From NCBI GenBank assembly GCA_013812565.1, contig JACCTF010000657.1, forward strand, positions 1 to 8,176: DNA of 8,176 bases, given 5' to 3'. Below are positions 1-5,568 of the stretch, in pieces. The DNA is from Pyrinomonadaceae bacterium. Its GTDB lineage: Bacteria > Acidobacteriota > Blastocatellia > Pyrinomonadales > Pyrinomonadaceae. How positions within the stretch are numbered: position 1 is the stretch's first letter; each line of letters starts with the position of its first letter. A program made the translations under genes and the position numbers. Under the pieces are notes generated by a model, which worked only from the letters and a program-made list of their open reading frames with translations, did not search any database and was not told the DNA's origin.

Positions 1-48
1 AGTGACGAGATGGGAACAAGTTTTAGCTTGTCACTCGTCACTTGTCAC
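1..48. repeat. Heptamer repeat with inverted-repeat arm, 3' of pyrE
   Basis: Three tandem heptamers of form T(T/C)GTCAC occupy 28-48. The first nine bases (AGTGACGAG) are the exact reverse complement of 34-42, and ACAAG at 16-20 pairs with CTTGT at 27-31, so the block can fold into a hairpin with a TTTTAG loop. The pyrE stop codon (45-47) lies inside the last heptamer, so the element forms the immediate 3' end of that gene and could end or stabilise its transcript. The window edge may cut the element. The repeat structure is directly visible; its role is inference. Confidence 0.6.
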
Positions 49-617
49 TGACTTCGGCTTCCGGGTTTCGTCACCGGTTCATGGCGCGCGCAGGCCGGAC
101 ATTCTGAGGAAGCAACTGCCGGGACATCAATGGTGGCGAGCGCGACGCGCGGCACACCAGTATCGGCTCGTCCTCCGGAACGGTCGATGATGGATGCCGC
201 ATCGACGATGCGCGCCCCTGCGCTTTCCAATGCCTCAATCGTTTCGCGCGTTGAGCCGCCGGTTGTGACAACATCTTCAACCACCAACGCTGTTTCGCCG
301 GTCCGCACGGTGAAGCCGCGACGAAGCGTCATCCGACTCGCTTCACGCTCAGTCCAGATAAATCTTGCCCTGAGGGCGCGTGCCACCTCGTAGCCAATGA
401 TCAGGCCGCCGATTGCCGGAGCAACTACCGTTTCAATGTTCTGTGTGCGAAATTGGTCAGCCAGTGCGCGCCCAAAAGCTTCTGCTTCCTGGGGATGCTG
501 CAATACCAATGCGCATTGCAAATAACTTTCACTATGCAAACCGCTTGTCAGCACGAAATGCCCTTCGAGCAGTGCCCCTGTGCGGCGAAATCTTTCGAGT
601 ACTTCTTGAGCTTGCAC
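45..617 (-). CDS. pyrE: Orotate phosphoribosyltransferase
   Basis: The product should join orotate to PRPP to give orotidine 5'-monophosphate, the fifth step of de novo UMP synthesis, in the cytoplasm. The PRPP-binding signature VVEDVVTTGGST is at residues 112-123. The N-terminal block RRTGALLEGHFVLTSGLHS (11-29) and the ending PVTKPGSR are typical of the short (about 185-residue) Thermus-type PyrE. I prefer the GTG start at 615-617 (190 residues): AAGGAAG lies 10 bases upstream, and the family similarity begins right after it. ATG starts at 638 (201 residues) or 671 (208 residues) are possible, but neither has a clear ribosome-binding site, and the 671 start overlaps the divergent exonuclease start. 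The stop lies within a heptamer repeat. No other pyrimidine gene is in the window. Family identity is secure; the exact start is less so. Confidence 0.93.
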   Translation of the reverse strand: MQAQEVLERFRRTGALLEGHFVLTSGLHSESYLQCALVLQHPQEAEAFGRALADQFRTQNIETVVAPAIGGLIIGYEVARALRARFIWTEREASRMTLRRGFTVRTGETALVVEDVVTTGGSTRETIEALESAGARIVDAASIIDRSGGRADTGVPRVALATIDVPAVASSECPACARHEPVTKPGSRSQ

Positions 618-661
618 TGAAATCTCACTTCCTTGCATCGAGCGTGTTAGAATGTTTTTCA

Positions 662-1504
662 ATGCCGCCATACTCTAATCTGATACTCGACTCAACGCTG
701 GTGCAGGACATAATCGAGATGTTGCGTTTACATGGCGGAAGCGCATCAGCGATTGACGTTGCTGATATTGCACTCAGCCTTCCTGATCTTGATCCTCAGT
801 TAGCGGTCGCTGTTGTCTCTGATCTGATCAGAGATGACGGGCGATTGCGCTTAGCGCAAACATTAAGCGGTTCTCGCGTTGAGTTGTTGGGCGAAGATGC
901 TGAAACTCTCTCGCTTGATAAAACTGACTTTGTTGTCGTTGATGTTGAGACCACCGGAGCCAAGACTCCGCCATGCCGCATCACGGAGGTTGGCGCTTAC
1001 CGCATCAGCCGTGGACGTATCGTTGCCGAATTTCAAACGCTGGTCAACCCGCGAACCACAATTCCCCCTTTTATTGTTCAACTTACAGGCATCACCGATC
1101 AGATGGTTCGCCAGGCGCCGGTGTTTACCGAAATTGTTCCACGATGGTTGGAGTTTGCTGACACGGCAGTGCTCGTTGCGCATAACGCGCAGTTTGACGT
1201 GCGTTTTCTAAATCACGAGATCGCACAAGTTTTCCCGGACCACCGCATGGCAAATGCGCATCTATGCACCGTGTCGCTTTCGCGTCGCCTTCTGCCTACC
1301 TTGCCGAATCATCGCTTGCATACCCTCGCTGAACATTTTGCTATCTCTATTCGCAACCGTCACCGCGCCGCAGGCGATGCGCTTGCCACTGCTGAAATCT
1401 TTCTTAACATGCTCGACCTGCTACAGCGAAACGGCGTGCGCACTTTAGCCGATGTGCGTCGCTTTCGGTTAAAGCCTCACAATCAAGTTTTCAGCAGGGT
1501 TTGA
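662..1504 (+). CDS. DEDDh-family 3'-5' exonuclease (DnaQ/PolC epsilon-like) with N-terminal helical domain
   Basis: This is a 280-residue protein whose residues 88-255 form an exonuclease domain of the DNA polymerase III epsilon type. All metal-binding residues are visible: Exo I DVETTG (D94, E96), Exo II HNAQFD (D179) and Exo III HRAAGD (H234, D239). It should therefore be an active metal-dependent exonuclease trimming 3' ends, probably in repair or proofreading. Residues 11-65 are a predicted helical region (STLVQDIIEML...DDGRLRL) that resembles a small winged-helix domain and is absent from plain DnaQ. No GIY-YIG nuclease or helicase domain follows. I chose the ATG at 662 because anything further upstream runs antisense to pyrE. 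No clear ribosome-binding site precedes 662, so a leaderless or slightly different start is possible. It is divergent from pyrE and convergent with the DedA-like pair. Confidence 0.88.
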   Translation: MPPYSNLILDSTLVQDIIEMLRLHGGSASAIDVADIALSLPDLDPQLAVAVVSDLIRDDGRLRLAQTLSGSRVELLGEDAETLSLDKTDFVVVDVETTGAKTPPCRITEVGAYRISRGRIVAEFQTLVNPRTTIPPFIVQLTGITDQMVRQAPVFTEIVPRWLEFADTAVLVAHNAQFDVRFLNHEIAQVFPDHRMANAHLCTVSLSRRLLPTLPNHRLHTLAEHFAISIRNRHRAAGDALATAEIFLNMLDLLQRNGVRTLADVRRFRLKPHNQVFSRV

Positions 1505-1628
1505 CCAACCCCACTCGCAATTTCAGTACGTGATCTTTACTTGGCCCGATCTACGCGGCCCAGTTCACTTGGTAACGCAAAGTGCTTTGTACAACATTAG
1601 CCTTGATGTGTCAACCGTTCAAGCGCGC

Positions 1629-2246
1629 TCAGTATTGAATTCCGGTTCGCTCACGCCACAGCAGATTGCGTCCGACGAAGAGGGCGATGAGCAGTACCGC
1701 CAGGCTGATACCGATTGTTGGGTAGTGTTCTGCCAACAGATCTCGAGCGCGCTCGCCGTAGCACGCTGCCAAATACCCTTCGAGCAGGAAACGAAAGAAG
1801 CGGCCGGCGGCAATCGCCAGCACAAAGCGCAAAATGTTTAAGCGAAGGACACCGGCTGTCACCACAAATAATTTGAAGGGAAAGGGCGGCGGCAGGATGG
1901 ATGCGACAAGCACCGCCAGCACATCGTAGCGATCCATTAAGCTTTTAACACGTGCTTGTTTCGCTGGAGAGAAACGCTTGAGCGCTCCTTCGCCAACTCG
2001 ACGCGAGATATAGTAGAGAACAATGCACCCGGCGACTGAGCCGAGCGTGGCAGCCACAGCATATAGGATTGTCCACCGCGGACGAGCCGCAGCGAGCAAC
2101 ATCATTACGGCATCCGGGCCACCCGGCAGAGGAACAAACGCTGAATCGAGTAGTGCAATCGCGAACAGGCCGAACGGCCCGTAGACGATCAAACTCTGCG
2201 AAAGCTGGACGAGATTATTTGTGATCTTATGTATTAACCAACTCAA
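1629..2246 (-). CDS. DedA/VTT-domain membrane protein (second of tandem pair)
   Basis: This 205-residue integral membrane protein fits the SNARE-associated/VTT (DedA, YqaA) superfamily, whose members are linked to lipid scrambling or transport and envelope homeostasis. Visible segments are a first re-entrant/TM stretch at about 20-52 containing LDSAFVPLPG (33-42), a glycine-rich helix LGSVAGCIVLYYI (68-80), the conserved re-entrant LPPPFPFKLFVVTAG (118-132), an Arg-rich stretch around GRFFRF (148-153), and a last TM at 177-192. The start appears to be TTG (2244-2246). GGAAGGAA overlaps the stop region of the upstream paralogue and lies about 11 bases before this TTG, and no ATG or GTG fits better. 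The 8-bp spacing implies translational coupling with the upstream gene. The TTG lies inside a 15-bp palindrome. Substrate is unknown. Confidence 0.87.
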   Translation of the reverse strand: MSWLIHKITNNLVQLSQSLIVYGPFGLFAIALLDSAFVPLPGGPDAVMMLLAAARPRWTILYAVAATLGSVAGCIVLYYISRRVGEGALKRFSPAKQARVKSLMDRYDVLAVLVASILPPPFPFKLFVVTAGVLRLNILRFVLAIAAGRFFRFLLEGYLAACYGERARDLLAEHYPTIGISLAVLLIALFVGRNLLWRERTGIQY

Positions 2247-2254
2247 ATTGAGTT
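2240..2254. repeat. 15-bp palindrome over the TTG start of the second DedA-like gene
   Basis: The sequence AACTCAAATTGAGTT is a perfect inverted repeat with 7-base arms around one central A. It fills the 8-bp gap between the two DedA-like genes and covers the proposed TTG start codon at 2244-2246. It could be a protein-binding site, could weakly fold RNA near the start, or could be chance, since an arm of this length is expected now and then in a window of this size. Confidence 0.4.
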
Positions 2255-2977
2255 CTATTCCTTCCCCGTTGGCGCAAAACCTTTCGCGGAGGTTGATGCT
2301 GCCTGGCTTTTGCTCTTTGCAGCGTCAACCACTAGGGCAGATGAAGCGTCTGTTTTGGACATTGCCACTCGTTGACGGCGGTGATGCAGCAGATAGATCA
2401 CGAGTCCCACTAAACATATTGCGGCGACCACGCTAAAGATCATCAACCCATTGTCTTTCATGAAGTCCAGCACATGCTCGCCGTAGAAGATTGCCAGTAT
2501 ACCTGCGACGTAGTAACGCACGCTGCGCGCGATCATAACCGTTATCGCAAAGCGCCACCGCGGGTATTCAAGTGCGCCGGCAGTGGCGACGAAAATTTTG
2601 AAGGGCATAGGCGGCGGAAGCATTGCCGGAACGGCAAGTGCCAAAAAACCAAAGCGCGCATAAGCACGTTCGACGCGCTCGATCTGCTCGCGCTTGAAGC
2701 GTCTACGCAGTACCGCCTGTCCACCGCGCCGCACAATTGAATAGAGAATTAAGCACCCGACAACTGAGCCAAGCGCGGCAAACAACGGAAAGTAGAAGAC
2801 AGCTTTTGGATCGCTGTAGCAGCGTGCGACAACCAGGTAATCGTTGATTTCCGGAAGCGATAAAAGCGATGAGTCAAGCGCGCCGACCACGATCATGGCC
2901 GGTCCAGCCACATAAATCGGCATACTCACGATAAACCGCTGAAGCCACTGCGCAGCAGTATGCAACCATTCGAACAT
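2255..2977 (-). CDS. DedA/VTT-domain membrane protein (first of tandem pair)
   Basis: This 240-residue membrane protein is paralogous to its downstream neighbour. It shares the order LDSSLLSLPE (34-43), LGSVVGCLILYSI (69-81), LPPPMPFKIFVATAG (120-134) and an Arg-containing segment IARSVRYYVAG (149-159), followed by a final TM at about 179-197. The aligned LPPPxPFK re-entrant motif places both in the VTT/DedA superfamily (YqaA-like branch). It differs in carrying a hydrophilic C-terminal tail of about 40 residues rich in Ala, Ser and Lys (200-240), probably cytoplasmic. The ATG at 2975-2977 has no obvious ribosome-binding site; the sequence upstream contains TTGAAC and TTAACT elements that are weak promoter candidates. 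Likely role is lipid translocation or envelope maintenance, by family inference only. Confidence 0.87.
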   Translation of the reverse strand: MFEWLHTAAQWLQRFIVSMPIYVAGPAMIVVGALDSSLLSLPEINDYLVVARCYSDPKAVFYFPLFAALGSVVGCLILYSIVRRGGQAVLRRRFKREQIERVERAYARFGFLALAVPAMLPPPMPFKIFVATAGALEYPRWRFAITVMIARSVRYYVAGILAIFYGEHVLDFMKDNGLMIFSVVAAICLVGLVIYLLHHRRQRVAMSKTDASSALVVDAAKSKSQAASTSAKGFAPTGKE

Positions 2978-3028
2978 AAGACTACAGAGTTAACCACAGG
3001 CTGGAGTTCAAGTGAAGCGGCGACAATG

Positions 3029-3112
3029 AAAGGATGAAGGCGGAAGGCGGAAGGATGAATAAGCAGCAGACGGCTTTGCTGTTTTTACTTCATCCTTCCG
3101 CTTTCATCCTTT
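3029..3112. repeat. Long hairpin made of GGATGAA / GGCGGAA repeats, 3' of the exported-protein gene
   Basis: The outer arm AAAGGATGAA (3029-3038) pairs exactly with 3103-3112. The inner 13-base arm at 3047-3059 (GCGGAAGGATGAA) pairs exactly with 3089-3101. The left side carries an extra GGCGGAA copy (3040-3046) that would bulge. The apical part has its own stem, CAGCA (3064-3068) with TGCTG (3077-3081), followed on the plus strand by TTTTT. The element ends one base before the TAG stop (3114-3116) of the minus-strand gene, so it sits where a transcript end or processing hairpin would be. The heptamer-like units suggest a dispersed genomic repeat; copies elsewhere cannot be seen from here. Confidence 0.7.
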
Positions 3113-3113
3113 T

Positions 3114-4034
3114 CTACCGCACCGGAGTAAAGATGCTAGGGGTGTCGAAAGTCACGCCGAAGGTCACGCCGGAGCGCTGGCTGAAGTCCGTTAACCCGGC
3201 GATGCCGGCGAAGTCGAAGCGCAAGTTTGAAGCCTTAAACTGAAGCCCTAGACGCGCTTCTCCCTGCGGCTCAGTACCGAGTGGCGTGCCTCGCCCGCGC
3301 GTATTGGCGCGCCCGTTTACTTCGCCGACAAAGTTTATTTGGTTGTTGAACAGAAAGATACCGGCAAGACCGTAGAGCAGCACATCGTTCTGCGTAAAGG
3401 TTTCGAGTGGCGCGCTCAAAATCCCAATACCTATATTGCCGAATGTGTTGAGGCGACCCTCACGCCCGAACTTTTTCCCGAACAGCACTGTGCCGTAGGC
3501 GTTGGTTTGATTTTGGCCGATACCCTGCGCCTCATTTGAATTGGGGAGTTGCACGCCGAAGCGAAAGCCGAGCGAGGGGGCGTGACGGGTTTCGTTTCTC
3601 AATTTGATTTTGGTCGAGAGCGTGAAGTCGCCCGTGTCGTTGGTTGAGGACGTGCCGGGGGCAAAGCCGAGCGGGATCGGCGGTTGTCGCATAGCAGAGT
3701 TGATACTCAAATAGTTTTGCAGAGTGCCTTCGAGTTGGACTTCGACATTAGGAGCGAGGCCAACGTTAAGGCCGATCACGCCGACGCGCGTTAAATCGCC
3801 GGTTAACCCGGAAAGCGGGAATTTTGCGTTCTGCAGGAAATCAATCCCCGCCTCGATGCGCGCTGAGCCGGGCGGAATAATATCTACATCTTCCGTCAAT
3901 AACGGACGTTGCTGCGCGTGCGCCGTCGCGGCGTAAACCACGGCCAGAAGAACTGCGCCACAAACAATTATGTAGCTGATGTGTATACGGCGCTGTGAGG
4001 CAACCCGTGAGCGATTCTTCAACAGAGATTTCAT
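3114..4034 (-). CDS. Exported, probably outer-membrane beta-barrel protein
   Basis: This 306-residue protein has a signal peptide: a basic start (KSLLKNRSRVASQRR), a hydrophobic core at about 20-36, and an AHA|Q cleavage site after residue 40. The mature part is rich in alternating polar and hydrophobic strands with many Gly, Asn and Phe residues (for example SLGFRFGVQLP, LNTFGNIGIGIL, LLYGLAGIFLF, INFVGEVNGRA, ARLGLQFKASNLRFDFAGIAGL), as expected of an outer-membrane beta barrel. The opening RPLLTEDVDIIPPGSARIEAG resembles transporter-like barrels of the phenol-degradation MetA type; that resemblance is from memory and tentative. The chain does not end in the usual terminal Phe. The upstream region holds paired direct repeats and an inverted repeat; a large hairpin abuts the stop codon. 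Cargo is unknown. Confidence 0.8.
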   Translation of the reverse strand: MKSLLKNRSRVASQRRIHISYIIVCGAVLLAVVYAATAHAQQRPLLTEDVDIIPPGSARIEAGIDFLQNAKFPLSGLTGDLTRVGVIGLNVGLAPNVEVQLEGTLQNYLSINSAMRQPPIPLGFAPGTSSTNDTGDFTLSTKIKLRNETRHAPSLGFRFGVQLPNSNEAQGIGQNQTNAYGTVLFGKKFGREGRLNTFGNIGIGILSAPLETFTQNDVLLYGLAGIFLFNNQINFVGEVNGRANTRGRGTPLGTEPQGEARLGLQFKASNLRFDFAGIAGLTDFSQRSGVTFGVTFDTPSIFTPVR

Positions 4035-4066
4035 TGACCTAAACTGACCTTAGCAGTTAATGCTAA
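4035..4066 (-). promoter_or_regulatory. Direct repeat plus inverted repeat upstream of the exported-protein gene
   Basis: On the plus strand TGACCT occurs at 4035-4040 and again at 4045-4050 with four bases between. Partly overlapping it, TTAGCA (4050-4055) and TGCTAA (4061-4066) form an inverted repeat with a 5-base spacer. The cluster ends directly before the ATG of the minus-strand gene, so it may be an operator or fold in the 5' leader. The -35-like TTGTCG (4092-4097) is too imperfectly placed to call a promoter. Confidence 0.35.
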
Positions 4067-4486
4067 ACATTAAGCGATTTCGATCCTCATTCGACAACGA
4101 CGCGCGGATTGTAGTGGCTCGCTCCACACGGCGTCAACGCAGATGACCAGGACGGCAACGCCTATCTTACCGTTCCAGCGCTCAGCCTAAGTCAAGCCAC
4201 TGTCAAACTGATCGACCGGCGTATTTCTACCTGACCGATCCCCTTTTCCATGTCTTGCCGCCACAGTCCGCAACAAAGCCTGAACCCGAACGAATTCAAC
4301 GGCTTTATCAAAGCGAATGTACGGGCATGCGACTTGCCCCTGCTATGGCGTCGCACGAAGATGGTGCGTCCAGCAGATGGTGCTGAACATTTACCGGCAA
4401 CTTTCAAGCTTCATTTATGAAACGTTCGTAGCCTTCGCTACCAGCGATAAATTGTTTCGCTCAAGTTTAGAGAATCGGAGGAACGG
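4067..4486. other. Gene-poor divergent spacer, possibly decayed coding sequence
   Basis: This stretch separates the divergent exported-protein and GNAT genes and must hold the promoters of both. Plus frame 2 is open from 4115 to 4417 except for one TGA (4232-4234). The part before the stop reads like protein (DDQDGNAYLTVPALSLSQAT, then VKLIDRRIST), while the part after it has an ATG at 4250 with no ribosome-binding site. Nothing matches a family I recognise. It may be a remnant of an older gene, or chance. Confidence 0.3.
4477..4481 (+). promoter_or_regulatory. Ribosome-binding site of the GNAT gene
   Basis: GGAGG lies 9 bases before the ATG at 4491. It is the strongest ribosome-binding site on the plus strand of the window and decides the start of the GNAT gene, against upstream in-frame ATGs at 4317 and 4377 that have no such site. 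Confidence 0.75.
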
Positions 4487-4505
4487 TGTAATGCAGTGCA
4501 TTACA
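4487..4505. repeat. 19-bp palindrome covering the GNAT start codon
   Basis: TGTAATGCAGTGCATTACA is a perfect inverted repeat with 9-base arms around G4496. It contains the ATG (4491-4493) and begins 5 bases after the ribosome-binding site. As DNA it has the form of an operator for a dimeric repressor; as RNA it could pair TGTAATG with CATTACA around a 5-base loop and hide the start codon. A palindrome this long is unlikely by chance in a window of this size. Confidence 0.6.
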
Positions 4506-5414
4506 AACACAGCTACGATGGAGCATCATTTCGCCGCGCCGGGTCAGCTCTCAATCCAGACCCGAATGTTAACGGTTAATCCGTTGTCTCGCGAGGGTGA
4601 AGAAGAGGTGCTCGCATTTCTCGCCCGGCGTTCTGTAAGTAATGTCATCATGTCCGGTTTCATCCGCGACAACGGCGCTGTCAGCCCATTTAACCGCGGC
4701 ACATTTTATGTTTGTCGCGACCGTATGGGGCAACTTGAGGGTATAGCTTTGGTAGGCCATTCAACGCTCGTTGAAGCGCGTACGGAAGCGGCATTAGCCG
4801 CACTCGCTCGCCATGCGCGAGAAGACGGCGCAAGCATTCAGACGATGCTTGGCGAGCAGAATCTCATCAAGTGTTTCTGGGATCACTATGCAACGCCTGC
4901 GGTCGCTGGAGCGACGAGCCAGACACCGCGCCGCATCTGCTCTGAATTAGTGTTGGAGCAACGGTTCCCCATTGGGGTTCTGAAAGGCGTGCCGGGTTTA
5001 CGCTTAGCGACGCTTGACGATTTGCCGGAGATTATATCGGCAAACGCCGAGATCGCCTTCGCGGACACGGGCGTTAATCCGCTTGAAAAAGATCCGGTAG
5101 GCTTTCACAAACGCATGTCGCGTCGCATCGACGGAGGACGTATGTGGGTATTTAGCGAGGAAGGTCGTTTGATCTTTAAAGCCGACGTTGTCGCCGATAC
5201 GCCGGAAGCCGTTTACCTCGAAGGCATCTACGTCAATCCGCATGAGCGCGGCAAAGGCTGGGGCACGCGCTGCCTTTCGCAACTAACCCGCCACCTGCTC
5301 GCTCAGAGAGTTTCCGCTTACCTGCTCGTTAACGAGGAGAATACTGCCGCGCAAAGGCTTTACCACAAAGCAGGCTACAAACAATGCAGCCGTTACCACT
5401 TGATTTTGGTCTAA
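4491..5414 (+). CDS. GNAT-family N-acetyltransferase with N-terminal extra domain
   Basis: This is a 307-residue protein. The C-terminal half (about 168-304) is a Gcn5-type acetyltransferase: strand YLEGIYVNP (242-250), the acetyl-CoA pyrophosphate loop HERGKGWG (251-258, motif A, R/QxxGxG/A), then YLLVNEENTAAQRLYHKAGYK (277-297), which is the classic motif B with its N..A..LY...GF/Y pattern. The N-terminal half (about 30-160) has little similarity I can name; its layout recalls the DUF4081-type region found before GNAT domains in some bacteria, a tentative comparison. Substrate unknown; such enzymes acetylate small molecules or protein amines. The start is fixed by GGAGG at 4477-4481. The start codon lies in a palindrome, suggesting regulation of its own translation or transcription. 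Confidence 0.88.
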   Translation: MQCITNTATMEHHFAAPGQLSIQTRMLTVNPLSREGEEEVLAFLARRSVSNVIMSGFIRDNGAVSPFNRGTFYVCRDRMGQLEGIALVGHSTLVEARTEAALAALARHAREDGASIQTMLGEQNLIKCFWDHYATPAVAGATSQTPRRICSELVLEQRFPIGVLKGVPGLRLATLDDLPEIISANAEIAFADTGVNPLEKDPVGFHKRMSRRIDGGRMWVFSEEGRLIFKADVVADTPEAVYLEGIYVNPHERGKGWGTRCLSQLTRHLLAQRVSAYLLVNEENTAAQRLYHKAGYKQCSRYHLILV

Positions 5415-5441
5415 GAGGGGTGGCAAAAAAGTATCGGGCAG

Positions 5442-5463
5442 CCGCCATCGGGGCGGAAGTTTT
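5442..5463 (+). terminator. Possible terminator of the GNAT gene
   Basis: CCGCC (5442-5446) and GGCGG (5452-5456) form a 5-bp GC stem around ATCGG, followed by AAGTTTT. It lies 28 bases after the GNAT stop. The stem is short and the T run is only four, so this is a weak intrinsic terminator. Confidence 0.4.
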
Positions 5464-5467
5464 ACAG

Positions 5468-5536
5468 CCCAGGACGTAAGTTCTGGGAATTGGTTAGTCC
5501 ACGACTACCGAGATCTGCAAGGGCGATAGAGTCGTG
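5468..5536. other. Structured convergent spacer between GNAT and mocA-like genes
   Basis: CCCAGGAC (5468-5475) pairs with GTTCTGGG (5480-5487), with one G-U pair, around a GTAA (GNRA-type) loop on the plus strand. Further on, CACGACT (5500-5506) is complementary to AGTCGTG (5530-5536), and CATGA (5540-5544) to TCATG (5553-5557). Neither strand shows a strong T run after the hairpin. The region probably ends both convergent transcripts; no ORF of note is present. Confidence 0.4.
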
Positions 5537-5568
5537 CAGCATGATGTGATCTTCATGGAGCAGCAGTC

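Noticed and set aside
1..48. CRISPR array
   Set aside because: The units are 7-base tandem copies without spacers, unlike 25-40-base repeats separated by unique spacers.
413..661. Upstream extension of the exonuclease reading frame
   Set aside because: It runs fully antisense to the well-conserved pyrE coding region and carries no exonuclease similarity; the 662 ATG is better.
863..1211. Open frames on both strands inside the exonuclease gene
   Set aside because: They overlap the catalytic motifs of the exonuclease in other frames and have no independent support.
1530..1841. Plus-strand reading frame over the DedA-like gene end
   Set aside because: Mostly the antisense of a recognisable membrane-protein gene, with no start signal or family match.
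3034..3243. Plus-strand reading frame starting in the repeat hairpin
   Set aside because: It is made of the repeat element plus the antisense of the exported-protein gene.
4192..4407. Minus-strand reading frame in the divergent spacer
   Set aside because: No ribosome-binding site, no recognisable family and unusual composition; the opposite strand is about as open.
4317..4490. Upstream extension of the GNAT reading frame
   Set aside because: A strong GGAGG directs the start at 4491, and the added residues look unlike any domain.
5415..5568. Molybdenum cofactor riboswitch
   Set aside because: The structured spacer lies downstream, not upstream, of the molybdenum genes, and its pairs do not match that riboswitch's arrangement as I know it.
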